Shown here piece after piece: positions 8,461 through 15,824 of a stretch of DNA of 34,190 nucleotides. Every line of letters begins with the position of its first letter. Position 1 is the stretch's first letter. Under the pieces are notes generated by a model. That model did not search any database and was not told where the DNA came from. It saw only the letters and a program-made list of their open reading frames with translations. Origin of the DNA: Pseudomonadota bacterium (lineage in GTDB: Bacteria > Pseudomonadota > Gammaproteobacteria > Burkholderiales > Burkholderiaceae_C); contig JAJZWA010000040.1 of NCBI GenBank assembly GCA_021846965.1, forward strand, positions 1 to 34,190, written 5' to 3'. Made by a program: the position numbers and the translations under genes.

Positions 8461-8982
8461 ATGTGGCACATTCTTCGCCGGGTCGCACGCGTCGGCCTGG
8501 TCCCGACCGAGCCGGTGCCCGAGCCCGCCGAACCCGCCGCGGCGGCCGCCGCGCGCGAGGACCTGGACGCCGAATTGCTGCGCCTGCTGGGGCGCGCGCT
8601 GGCCGTGCGCCTGGTCGATGCCGGCTCCTGCAATGGTTGCGAGTTCGAGCTCAATGCGCTGGGCAACGCCCACTACAACCTCGAGGGCCGCGGGGTGCAT
8701 TTCGTCGCCAGCCCGCGCCATGCCGACCTGCTGCTGGTCACCGGCCCGGTGAGCCTGCACATGCGCGATGCGCTGCTGCGCACCTACGAGGCGATGCCCG
8801 AGCCGCGGCTGGTGGTGGCGGTGGGGGATTGCGCGGATGGCGGCGGGGAGTTCGCCGGCAGCTACGCGGTGTGCGGCGGCGTGGATGCCGTGCTGCCGGT
8901 GGACCTGCGCATTCCGGGCTGCCCGCCGAGCCCGCTGCGGGTGCTGCAGGGCCTGGTGCAGGTGCTGCGCCGACAGCCTTGA
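8461..8982 (+). CDS. hyfI: HyfI/NuoB-like small subunit with [4Fe-4S] (Ehr-like complex)
   Basis: A 173-residue protein of the NuoB / group 4 hydrogenase small-subunit family. All four ligands of the cluster proximal to the large subunit are present: C57 and C60 (GSCNGCEFE), C124 (VGDCA) and C154 (PGCPPSP). Electron transfer into or out of the large subunit therefore looks intact even though the NiFe site is lost. It is much shorter than E. coli HyfI, ending just after the last cysteine region. The N-terminal 35 residues contain a Pro/Glu/Ala-rich linker. The ATG at 8461 is preceded by GGAGAG about 8 nt upstream. No HyfA/HyfH ferredoxin-type subunit, formate dehydrogenase or hyp maturation gene follows. 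Confidence 0.85.
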   Translation: MWHILRRVARVGLVPTEPVPEPAEPAAAAAAREDLDAELLRLLGRALAVRLVDAGSCNGCEFELNALGNAHYNLEGRGVHFVASPRHADLLLVTGPVSLHMRDALLRTYEAMPEPRLVVAVGDCADGGGEFAGSYAVCGGVDAVLPVDLRIPGCPPSPLRVLQGLVQVLRRQP

Positions 8983-8983
8983 T

Positions 8984-9021
8984 GCGGGGGCAGCCCGGCG
9001 CAGGCGGCCGCTGGGCCCCGC
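8984..9021. terminator. Possible bidirectional hairpin between convergent hyfI-like and mnmH genes
   Basis: GCGGGG-g-CAGC (8984-8994) can pair with GCTG-gg-CCCCGC (9010-9021), giving a GC-rich hairpin in the 49-nt spacer between two convergent genes. No run of T follows on either strand, so intrinsic termination is not assured. Confidence 0.35.
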
Positions 9022-9031
9022 GCCCGGGAAC

Positions 9032-10093
9032 TCAGCCGGGGTCGAATTCCCGGCGCAGGGCCTGGGCCAGGCCATCGAAGGCCTGGGCCGAGGCGACCTC
9101 CCATTGCGCAGCCTCGGCGAAACGCTGGTAGTTGCGGCGCATCGAGGCCTCGTAGCTGGGGTCGTAGTGCTGCTCGAGCAGTTCGCGGGTGAGTTCGGCG
9201 AAGGCCCCCTGGGCGCTGAGCTGCTGCCAGCGCAACACCGTCTGCGCGCCGCGCAGCTCGCGCAGCGCATGCAGGCGGCGCTGCAGTTCGGCGGGGTCGG
9301 AGATCATGTCGGCGTAGTCGCCCAGCAGCACCTGCACGCGCACGTCGAGAGTGGCTTGCAGGCGCAGGCATTCGGCGCCCCGCATGTGCTCGATCAGCGC
9401 CGGCGGCACCTGCAGGCGCCCGATCTTGCGGCTTTCGCTTTCCACGAACACCGGGCGGGCGGGATCGAAGCCGCGCAGCAGTTCCCAGATGCGGGTCTCG
9501 AAGGCCTTCTGCGCGGGCTGGGGCTCGGCCGCCATGGCGCCCAGCACGGAGCCGCGGTGGGCCGCCAGCTGCTCCAGGTCCAGCACCTGCGCGCCCTGCG
9601 CCTGCAGCGCCTGCAGCAGGCGGCTCTTGCCGCAGCCGGTGGGCCCGCACAGCACGATCAGGCGCTGCGCCCGGGCGAGGGCCTCGAGCTGTTCCACCAG
9701 TGCGGCGCGCAGGGCCTTGTAGCCGCCGCGCACCACGCTCACCGGAAAGCCGATCTGCGCCAGCACATGGGCCATGGCGCCGGAGCGGTTGCCGCCGCGC
9801 CAGCAATAGGCCAGCACGCGCTGGCGCCGGGGCCAGTCGGCGGCCGAGCGCTCGATGTGCAGCGCGATGTTGCGCGCCACCAGCGCCGCGCCCACGCGCT
9901 TGGCCTCGAAGGAGCCCTGCTGCTTGTACAGCGTGCCCACGCGCGCGCGCTCGGCGTCGTCGAGCACCCACCAGTTGGCCGCGCCGGGCAGATGGTCCAG
10001 CGCGAACTCGCCGGGGCTGCGCACGTCGAGCACGGCGTCGAAGCCGGCCAGCTCCCGCAGCGCCTGCGCGGCCTCGATGGGCTGCGGGTTCAC
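9032..10093 (-). CDS. mnmH: tRNA 2-selenouridine synthase MnmH (SelU)
   Basis: Replaces sulfur by selenium at the wobble 2-thiouridine of certain tRNAs, through a geranylated intermediate and with selenophosphate as donor. It has 353 residues. The N-terminal rhodanese domain has VLDVRSPGEF (21-30) and the catalytic Cys97 in LAYCWRGGNRSG. The C-terminal P-loop domain begins at GPTGCGKS (150-157). QQGSFEAKRVGAALVARNI is typical of the family. The start is a GTG whose last two bases overlap the tesA stop (GTGA), so the two genes are coupled. Upstream reading gives only tesA in another frame. Selenophosphate synthetase (selD) is needed but is not in this window. Confidence 0.92.
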   Translation of the reverse strand: MNPQPIEAAQALRELAGFDAVLDVRSPGEFALDHLPGAANWWVLDDAERARVGTLYKQQGSFEAKRVGAALVARNIALHIERSAADWPRRQRVLAYCWRGGNRSGAMAHVLAQIGFPVSVVRGGYKALRAALVEQLEALARAQRLIVLCGPTGCGKSRLLQALQAQGAQVLDLEQLAAHRGSVLGAMAAEPQPAQKAFETRIWELLRGFDPARPVFVESESRKIGRLQVPPALIEHMRGAECLRLQATLDVRVQVLLGDYADMISDPAELQRRLHALRELRGAQTVLRWQQLSAQGAFAELTRELLEQHYDPSYEASMRRNYQRFAEAAQWEVASAQAFDGLAQALRREFDPG

Positions 10094-10767
10094 GGCTTGC
10101 CCGTTCCCAGGTGCAGCAGGGGCGCGAGCACCGGCCACACGGTGTCGAGCATGGTCGGCTGCGCGGCCGCGGTGGGATGGATGTTGTCCGCCTGGAACCA
10201 GTCGGGATGATCGACCACGCCGGACAGCAGGAAGGGCACGAGGGCGGTGTGCTGCAGGCGCGCCACCCTGGGGAAGATGGCCTCGAAGCCACGCGTGTAG
10301 GCCGGCCCGTAGTTCGGCGGGATGCGCATGCCGATGATCAGCACGCGCGCGCCGAACATCTGGCAGGCGCTGGCCATGGAGCGCAGATTGGACTCGGTGG
10401 CGGCCAGCGACAGCCCGCGCAGCGCGTCGTTGCCCCCGAGCTCGATCACCACCACCTTCGGCTGGTCGCGCTGCAGCAGCGCGGGCAGGGCGCTCATGCC
10501 GCCCGCGGTGGTCTCGCCGCTGATGCTGGCATTCACCACCCGCCACGGCGCATGGCGCTCGCGCAGGCGCTTTTGCAGCAGCGCCACCCAGCCGGCGCCC
10601 GTCTCCAGGCCGTAGCCGGCCGACAGGCTGTCACCGACGACCAGCAGCACGGGGCGGGCGTCGGCCCCGGAGCTGCCGGCCTTGGGGGTGCCGGCGGCGA
10701 AGGCCGGGGAGCACGCGGCCAGCGCCAGCAGCAGAGTTCCTAGAATGAGGGTCCACTTGTTCCGCAT
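10090..10767 (-). CDS. tesA: TesA-type SGNH thioesterase / arylesterase / lysophospholipase, exported
   Basis: A 225-residue GDSL/SGNH hydrolase. The blocks are VVGDSLSAGYG (nucleophile S47), SISGETT (block II, Gly84), GGNDALRG (block III, N113) and DNIHPT (D194, H197), a complete triad plus oxyanion hole. It hydrolyses acyl esters and thioesters in the periplasm. The N-terminal signal (about 1-25) contains LAAC at 16-19, which fits a lipobox, and AFA-A at 23-25, which fits signal peptidase I, so it may be a lipoprotein. The ATG lies only 3 nt from the divergent ATG of the ABC ATPase. tesA next to a YbbA-type ATPase is also the E. coli arrangement. Confidence 0.92.
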   Translation of the reverse strand: MRNKWTLILGTLLLALAACSPAFAAGTPKAGSSGADARPVLLVVGDSLSAGYGLETGAGWVALLQKRLRERHAPWRVVNASISGETTAGGMSALPALLQRDQPKVVVIELGGNDALRGLSLAATESNLRSMASACQMFGARVLIIGMRIPPNYGPAYTRGFEAIFPRVARLQHTALVPFLLSGVVDHPDWFQADNIHPTAAAQPTMLDTVWPVLAPLLHLGTGKP

Positions 10768-10770
10768 CTC

Positions 10771-11517
10771 ATGTCCTCGAATTCCGATCAAGACGCCATT
10801 GTCGCCCAGCATCTGAGCAAGACGGTGGGCGACGCCGGCGCGCAACTGGCCGTGCTCGACGACCTGAGCCTGCGCGTTCCGCGTGGCGGCAGCCTGGCCA
10901 TCGTCGGGCCCTCGGGTTCCGGCAAGTCCACCTTGCTGGGCCTGCTGGCGGGGCTGGACCTGCCGAGTTCCGGCAAGGTGTTGCTGGACGGCATCGATCT
11001 GTTCGCGCTGGACGAGGACGCGCGCTCGCGCCTGCGCGCCACGCGCCTGGGTTTCGTGTTCCAGAATTTCCAGCTGATCGGGCACCTGGATGCGCTGCAC
11101 AACGTGTCCCTGGCGCTGGATATCGCCGGCGGTTCCGCGTCGCCGCTGCGCGAGGCAGGCGAGATGCTCGCGCGCGTGGGGCTGGGCGGGCGCGAGCATC
11201 GCAAGCCGGGGGTGCTCTCGGGGGGCGAGCAGCAGCGCGTGGCCCTGGCCCGCGCCTTCGTCACGCGCCCGGCGCTGTTGCTGGCCGACGAGCCCACCGG
11301 CAATCTGGACGCGGCCACGGGCGAGCGCATCATCGACCTGTTGTTCGAGTTGCAGCGCCAGCAGGGCAGCACCCTGGTGCTGGTGACCCACGATGCGCGC
11401 CTGGCGGCGCGCTGCGACGAGGTGCTGGAGCTGCAGGCCGGGCGTGTGCTGCAACGCAATATGGAGCGTCCCGCGCCCGCTTTTCCGACCGAAGCCACCG
11501 AACCCAGCACCTCATGA
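10771..11517 (+). CDS. ybbA: YbbA/LolD-type ABC transporter ATP-binding protein
   Basis: A 248-residue ABC ATPase of the MacB/LolD/FtsE-like group. It has Walker A GPSGSGKST (46-54), a Q-loop in VFQNFQLIGHL, signature LSGGEQQR (149-156), Walker B LLLADEP with D173/E174, and H-loop VLVTHDARLA. In E. coli, YbbA pairs with the large FtsX-type permease YbbP encoded directly downstream. Here the next gene is rlmB (ATGA overlap) and no permease is found. The partner is therefore elsewhere or absent. The ATG at 10771 leaves no room for an independent promoter: its ribosome-binding and promoter sequences would lie inside tesA. Confidence 0.85.
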   Translation: MSSNSDQDAIVAQHLSKTVGDAGAQLAVLDDLSLRVPRGGSLAIVGPSGSGKSTLLGLLAGLDLPSSGKVLLDGIDLFALDEDARSRLRATRLGFVFQNFQLIGHLDALHNVSLALDIAGGSASPLREAGEMLARVGLGGREHRKPGVLSGGEQQRVALARAFVTRPALLLADEPTGNLDAATGERIIDLLFELQRQQGSTLVLVTHDARLAARCDEVLELQAGRVLQRNMERPAPAFPTEATEPSTS

Positions 11518-12254
11518 GTCTCAAACTGCTTTACGGCTTCCACGCGGTTGGCGCGCGCTTGCGCGTGGCCCCGCAAAGTGTGCGCGAATTGCTGGTGGAT
11601 GCCGCGCGGCACGATGCAAGGATGCGCCAACTCACCCACCGGGCGCAGGAATCCGGCGTGCAGGTGCAGCCGGTGGACGCCGCGCGCCTGGACGCGCTGG
11701 TGGCCGACCGTCGTCACCAGGGCGTGGTGGCCCGGGTGGAGGCTCTGGCGCAGCCCACGACCCTGGACGCGGTGCTGGATGCCGCCGGCGAGCGCCCGCT
11801 GCTGCTGGGCCTGGACGGGGTGACCGACCCGCACAACCTGGGGGCCATGCTGCGCAGCGCGGACGCCGCCGGAGTGCACGCCGTGTTCGCGCCCAAGGAC
11901 CGGGCAGTGGGGCTGACCCCCACGGTGGCCAAGGTGGCCAGCGGGGCGGCCGACACCGTGCCCTACCTGATGGTGACCAATATGGCCCGCGCCCTGGCCG
12001 GGCTGCGCGAACGCGGGGTCTGGGTGGTGGGCGCGGCCGGCGACGCCGAGGCCAGCATCTACCGCGCCGAGCTGCGCGGCCCCACGGCGCTGGTGCTGGG
12101 CGCCGAGGGCAGCGGGCTGCGGCGCCTGGTGCGCGAGGGCTGCGACCAGCTGGTGCACATTCCCATGCTGGGCAGCGTGGACAGCCTGAACGTGTCGGTG
12201 GCTGCCGGCGTGTGCCTGTTCGAGGCGGTGCGCCAGCGCCAGGCGCAGGACTGA
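11514..12254 (+). CDS. rlmB: 23S rRNA (guanosine-2'-O-)-methyltransferase RlmB
   Basis: SpoU/TrmH-family SAM-dependent enzyme that methylates the 2'-OH of G2251 in the peptidyl-transferase loop of 23S rRNA. It has 246 residues, the usual length. A small N-terminal substrate-binding domain begins LLYGFHAVGARL (residues 3-14). The trefoil-knot catalytic domain has GLDGVTDPHNLGAMLRSADA, VLGAEGSGLRRLV and IPMLGSVDSLNVSVAAGV, the three SPOUT motifs. The start overlaps the ATPase stop (ATGA). Confidence 0.93.
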   Translation: MSLKLLYGFHAVGARLRVAPQSVRELLVDAARHDARMRQLTHRAQESGVQVQPVDAARLDALVADRRHQGVVARVEALAQPTTLDAVLDAAGERPLLLGLDGVTDPHNLGAMLRSADAAGVHAVFAPKDRAVGLTPTVAKVASGAADTVPYLMVTNMARALAGLRERGVWVVGAAGDAEASIYRAELRGPTALVLGAEGSGLRRLVREGCDQLVHIPMLGSVDSLNVSVAAGVCLFEAVRQRQAQD

Positions 12255-12290
12255 GGGCGCGACGGCGCGGCCGGCCGCGCGGGTGCCCCG

Positions 12291-12335
12291 ATCGCCGGAA
12301 ACGCTGGAATCGCCGGAATCGCCGGAATCCCTGCG
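12291..12335. repeat. 9-bp tandem repeat (ATCGCCGGA)n
   Basis: Three exact copies of ATCGCCGGA (12291-12299, 12309-12317, 12318-12326) and one degenerate copy AACGCTGGA (12300-12308), with a partial fifth unit to 12335. The array lies in the non-coding spacer between rlmB and the rpsB promoter. The unit length of nine suggests replication slippage. I see no coding role. Confidence 0.75.
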
Positions 12336-12377
12336 ATGAGCGCCGCCGGATGCTGCGGTGCGGGATCGGATTCAGTC

Positions 12378-12383
12378 TATAAT
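12378..12383 (+). promoter_or_regulatory. -10 element of the rpsB-tsf promoter
   Basis: A perfect TATAAT, 271 nt upstream of the rpsB start in an otherwise GC-rich spacer. The -35 region 17 nt upstream (GCGGTG) is a poor match. Transcription would start near 12390 and leave a leader of about 260 nt. Confidence 0.6.
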
Positions 12384-12496
12384 GCGAAAGTTTTGTCGGG
12401 TGGCGCTTTTCGGGTTATTTCGGGTTTTGAAAGCCGGAATCCGGGAATCGCGCCGTTCGGCCGACCGCTGCTTCTGCGGGGATGGTCGTGGGCAGG

Positions 12497-12573
12497 GGTG
12501 CCGCAAGGGCACCTGGCACCGATGGCCATGCGTGCGGGGCGGCGAAATCCGCGGACCGGTCCTTCCAGGTGCC
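12497..12573 (+). promoter_or_regulatory. Structured rpsB leader with two competing stems
   Basis: GGTGCC (12497-12502) can pair with GGCACC (12508-12513) over a 5-nt loop. The same GGCACC, extended to GGCACCTGG (12508-12516), can instead pair perfectly with CCAGGTGCC (12565-12573). The two stems are mutually exclusive. The spacer 12255-12653 has no credible gene: it holds the tandem repeat, the promoter and this leader. rpsB leaders are known sites of S2 feedback in some proteobacteria; whether this one works that way is inference. Confidence 0.45.
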
Positions 12574-12653
12574 TGTCGCGGGGCGGGCTTGCGCAGCGGG
12601 CCCGGCTCGCGCGGGTTGAGGACCGGATTCGAGACCCAACCTAGGAATTCATG

Positions 12654-13412
12654 ATGTCCGTTTCCATGCGTGAAATGCTCGAGGCCGGTGTGCACTTCGG
12701 GCACCAGACCCGTTTCTGGAACCCGAAGATGGCTCCCTACATCTTCGGCCATCGCAACAAGATCCACATCGTCAACCTCGAGAAGACGTTGCCGATGTTC
12801 CAGGATGCCTGCAAGTACGCGCGCCAGATGGCCGCGCGCCGCGGCACCATCCTGTTCGTGGGTACCAAGCGCCAGGCCGGCGAGCTCGTGCAGGCCGAAG
12901 CCCAGCGCTGCGGCATGCCCTACGTGAACTCGCGCTGGCTCGGCGGCATGCTGACCAACTTCAAGACGGTCAAGGGTTCGATCAAGAAGCTCAAGGACAT
13001 GCAGACCCAGATCGCCGAAGGCGCGCTGGAGCACATGACCAAGAAGGAACAGCTGATGTTCCAGCGCGAGCTGGCCAAGCTGGAGAAGTCCATCGGCGGC
13101 ATTCAGGACATGAACGCCCTGCCGGACGCGATGTTCGTGATCGACGTGGGTTACCACAAGATCGCCGTGGAAGAGGCCCACATGCTGGGCATCCCCATCA
13201 TCGGCGTGGTGGACACCAACCACTCGCCGGTGGGCATCGACCACGTCATCCCGGGCAACGATGACTCGGGCAAGGCCGTGGCGCTGTACTGCCGCGGCAT
13301 CGCCGATGCGATCCTCGAGGGTCGCAACGACGCGCTGAACGAAGTGGTGCAGACGGAGGGTGGCGAAAGCGCCGAGTTCGTCGAGGTCGCCGACGAGGCG
13401 CCGGCCAACTGA
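12654..13412 (+). CDS. rpsB: 30S ribosomal protein S2
   Basis: Ribosomal protein S2 of the small subunit, needed for S1 binding and initiation. It has 252 residues. The sequence [24 protein letters not shown] at the N terminus, INLEKT-type [24 protein letters not shown] and [20 protein letters not shown] are standard S2 blocks. Two ATGs lie in tandem (12651, 12654). The Shine-Dalgarno AGGA (12643-12646) is 4 nt from the first and 7 nt from the second, and the second gives the usual betaproteobacterial N terminus, so 12654 is preferred. It begins the translation/envelope gene run. Confidence 0.95.
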   Translation: MSVSMREMLEAGVHFGHQTRFWNPKMAPYIFGHRNKIHIVNLEKTLPMFQDACKYARQMAARRGTILFVGTKRQAGELVQAEAQRCGMPYVNSRWLGGMLTNFKTVKGSIKKLKDMQTQIAEGALEHMTKKEQLMFQRELAKLEKSIGGIQDMNALPDAMFVIDVGYHKIAVEEAHMLGIPIIGVVDTNHSPVGIDHVIPGNDDSGKAVALYCRGIADAILEGRNDALNEVVQTEGGESAEFVEVADEAPAN

Positions 13413-13450
13413 GGCCGCGGAGCCGAGACCGGCGAAGGAATCGGCTCGCA

Positions 13451-13469
13451 CGCGGCGCATGGCGCCGCG
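13451..13469 (+). promoter_or_regulatory. First hairpin in the rpsB-tsf spacer
   Basis: A perfect 8-bp stem, CGCGGCGC/GCGCCGCG, closed by ATG, 39 nt after the rpsB stop. It may stabilise the 3' end of rpsB mRNA or act with the next hairpin to lower tsf read-through. Confidence 0.55.
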
Positions 13470-13483
13470 AAGCATGGTCTACG

Positions 13484-13503
13484 GGGGGCTGTTCGCAGCC
13501 CCC
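13484..13503 (+). terminator. Attenuator-like hairpin between rpsB and tsf
   Basis: A perfect 8-bp stem, GGGGGCTG/CAGCCCCC, with a TTCG loop, followed by the weak T-rich TTGTTC. It ends 33 nt before the tsf ATG. A partial terminator between rpsB and tsf is known in E. coli and would set the S2:EF-Ts ratio. Confidence 0.6.
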
Positions 13504-13536
13504 TTGTTCAATCCAGGATTCAATCAGGAGTGCAAT

Positions 13537-14445
13537 ATGGCGGCAATCACCGCATCCATGGTGGCTGAACTTCGTGGCAAGACCGACGCGCCCATGATGG
13601 AGTGCAAGAAGGCCCTCACGGAGGCCGAAGGCGACATGGCCCGTGCCGAGGAACTGCTGCGCGTGAAGCTGGGCAGCAAGGCGAGCAAGGCGGCGGCCCG
13701 GGTCACGGCCGAAGGCATCGTGGCGGTGCACATCGACGGCGCGCAGGGCGCCATCGTGGAGCTCAACTGCGAAACCGACTTCGTGGCCAAGAACGACGAC
13801 TTCCTGGCCTTCGGCAAGAAGCTGGCGCGCCTGGTCGCCGAGCGCAACCCGGCCGACGTGGCCGCGCTGTCGGCGCTGGAAACGGACGGCGCCACGATTG
13901 AAGCGCAGCGCACCACGCTGATCGGCAAGATCGGCGAGAACATGAGCATCCGCCGCTTCAAGCGCTTCGCCGGCGGCTCGAAGCTGGCCAGCTATCTGCA
14001 CGGCACGCGCATCGGCGTGGTGGTCGAATTCGACGGCGACGAGGTCGCGGCGAAGGACGTCGCCATGCACGTGGCGGCGATGAAGCCGGTGGCGCTGTCG
14101 GCCGCCGAGGTTCCGGCCGCCCTGATCGAGACCGAGCGCTCGATCGCCACGCAAAAGGCCGCCGAGGATGCGGAGAAGGCCCGCGCCGAGGGGCGCCCGG
14201 TGCAGTCGCCCGAGATCGTCGCCAAGCGCGTCGAGGGCTCGGTGCAGAAGTATCTCAAGGAGGTCTCGCTGTTCAACCAGGCCTTCGTGAAGAACGACAA
14301 GCAGACCGTCGAGCAGATGCTCGCTGCGGCGAAGACCAAGGTGTCGGGCTTCACGCTGTACGTGGTCGGCGAGGGTATCGAGAAAAAGTCGGAGAATTTC
14401 GCCGACGAGGTCGCCGCGCAGATGGCCGCCGCCCGCGGTGCCTGA
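13537..14445 (+). CDS. tsf: Elongation factor Ts
   Basis: Guanine-nucleotide exchange factor that regenerates EF-Tu-GTP during translation. It has 302 residues. The N-terminal UBA-like domain has [24 protein letters not shown] (residues 4-27). The core has [17 protein letters not shown], the EF-Tu contact region. The C-terminal coiled region is [22 protein letters not shown]. The ATG at 13537 follows CAGGAG with a 6-nt spacing. The frame is open further upstream but only into the hairpin region. It shares the rpsB promoter, probably reduced by the hairpins before it. Confidence 0.95.
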   Translation: MAAITASMVAELRGKTDAPMMECKKALTEAEGDMARAEELLRVKLGSKASKAAARVTAEGIVAVHIDGAQGAIVELNCETDFVAKNDDFLAFGKKLARLVAERNPADVAALSALETDGATIEAQRTTLIGKIGENMSIRRFKRFAGGSKLASYLHGTRIGVVVEFDGDEVAAKDVAMHVAAMKPVALSAAEVPAALIETERSIATQKAAEDAEKARAEGRPVQSPEIVAKRVEGSVQKYLKEVSLFNQAFVKNDKQTVEQMLAAAKTKVSGFTLYVVGEGIEKKSENFADEVAAQMAAARGA

Positions 14446-14506
14446 TCCCGCGGCGATCCGTCCCCGCCCCCCGATCGATGCATCCCCTTTTCCGGAGAAC
14501 CCAGGC

Positions 14507-15217
14507 ATGAGCGGTTACAAGCGCGTGTTGCTCAAACTCTCTGGCGAAGCCCTGATGGGCGAGGATCCCTACGGCATCAACCGCGCGACCATCGTCAAGA
14601 TGGTCGAGGATATCGCCCAGGTGGTGCGAAGCGGGGTGCAACTGGCGATCGTCATCGGCGGGGGGAACATCTTCCGCGGGGTGGCGGGCGGCGCGGTGGG
14701 CATGGATCGGGCCACGGCCGACTACATGGGCATGCTGGCGACGGTGATGAACTCGCTGGCGCTGGCCGACGCGATGCGCCACGCCGGGCTGGTGGCGCGC
14801 GTGATGTCGGCCATCAGCATCGACCAGGTGGTCGAGTCCTACGTGCGCCCCAAGGCCCTGCAGTACCTGGAGGAGGGCAAGTCGGTGATCTTCGCCGGCG
14901 GCACCGGCAACCCCTTCTTCACCACGGATACCGCCGCGGCGCTGCGCGCGGCCGAGATCGGCGCCGAGGTGATGCTCAAGGCCACCAAGGTGGACGGCAT
15001 CTACACCGCCGATCCGGCGCGCGATCCCCAGGCCACGCGATTCGATCGCATCAGCTTCGACGAGGCCATCGTCAAGCGTCTGCAGGTGATGGACGCCACC
15101 GCCTTCGCGCTGTGCCGCGACCAGGGCCTGCCCATCCGCGTATTCAGCATCTTCAAGCCGGGAGCGCTGCTGCGCGTGGTGCAGGGCGAGCCCGAAGGCA
15201 CGCTGGTACATCTCTGA
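14507..15217 (+). CDS. pyrH: UMP kinase
   Basis: Phosphorylates UMP to UDP with ATP, an essential step of pyrimidine nucleotide synthesis. It belongs to the amino-acid-kinase fold, unrelated to eukaryotic UMP/CMP kinases. It has 236 residues, normal for the family. Its blocks are [15 protein letters not shown] (ATP site), [11 protein letters not shown] (UMP site), [15 protein letters not shown] and [22 protein letters not shown]. The ATG at 14507 has GGAG 9 nt upstream. It is the third gene of the rpsB-tsf-pyrH-frr set found in most bacteria. Confidence 0.95.
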   Translation: MSGYKRVLLKLSGEALMGEDPYGINRATIVKMVEDIAQVVRSGVQLAIVIGGGNIFRGVAGGAVGMDRATADYMGMLATVMNSLALADAMRHAGLVARVMSAISIDQVVESYVRPKALQYLEEGKSVIFAGGTGNPFFTTDTAAALRAAEIGAEVMLKATKVDGIYTADPARDPQATRFDRISFDEAIVKRLQVMDATAFALCRDQGLPIRVFSIFKPGALLRVVQGEPEGTLVHL

Positions 15218-15242
15218 ACCCGAGCCCAACGAGTCCGCAAAC

Positions 15243-15803
15243 ATGACCATCGCCGAGATCCGGAAGAACTGCGAACAGCGCATGCTCAAGTCCCTCGAGG
15301 CACTGCGCAACGACCTGGCCAAGGTGCGCACCGGGCGAGCCCACGCCGGCCTGCTCGATCACATCACCGTCGACTACTACGGCAGCCCGATGCCCATCAA
15401 CCAGGTGGCCAACGTCAACCTGCTCGATGCGCGCACCATCAGCGTGCAGCCCTGGGAGAAGAAGATGGTCCAGGCGGTCGAGAAGGCGATTCGCGAATCC
15501 GACCTGGGGCTCAATCCGATGACCCAGGGCGACCTGATCCGCGTGCCCATGCCCGCGCTGACCGAGGAGCGCCGGCGCGACCTGGTGAAGGTGATCAAGC
15601 AGGAAGGCGAAGCGGCCAAGGTGGCCGTGCGCAACCTGCGCCGCGACGCGAACCAGCAGCTCAAGGACCTGGTGAAGGCCAAGGAGGCCTCGGAGGACGA
15701 GGAGCGCCGCGCCCAGGACGAGGTGCAGAAGACCACCGACCGCTTCATCGCCGACATCGAGAAGATGATCGCGCAGAAGGAGGCGGAGATCATGGCCGTC
15801 TGA
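15243..15803 (+). CDS. frr: Ribosome recycling factor
   Basis: Splits post-termination ribosomes together with EF-G. It has 186 residues, the standard length. The tRNA-mimic three-helix bundle begins [21 protein letters not shown]. The head region includes [35 protein letters not shown] and the [11 protein letters not shown] block near 125 are family hallmarks. It lies 25 nt after pyrH and no strong Shine-Dalgarno is visible. Confidence 0.96.
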   Translation: MTIAEIRKNCEQRMLKSLEALRNDLAKVRTGRAHAGLLDHITVDYYGSPMPINQVANVNLLDARTISVQPWEKKMVQAVEKAIRESDLGLNPMTQGDLIRVPMPALTEERRRDLVKVIKQEGEAAKVAVRNLRRDANQQLKDLVKAKEASEDEERRAQDEVQKTTDRFIADIEKMIAQKEAEIMAV

Positions 15804-15824
15804 CGGCCGACCGCGGCGACTCCG

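Noticed and set aside
1580..8982. Functional formate hydrogenlyase or hydrogenase-4, or a respiratory complex I
   Set aside because: The NiFe cysteines are absent, there is no formate dehydrogenase or hyp gene, and NuoE/F/G/I/A/J are missing.
12336..12644. Small open frames in the rpsB leader
   Set aside because: They have no ribosome-binding site or recognisable motif. The region is better explained as promoter and leader RNA.
12651..12653. First of the two tandem ATGs as the rpsB start
   Set aside because: It is only 4 nt from the Shine-Dalgarno. The second ATG has better spacing and matches the usual N terminus.
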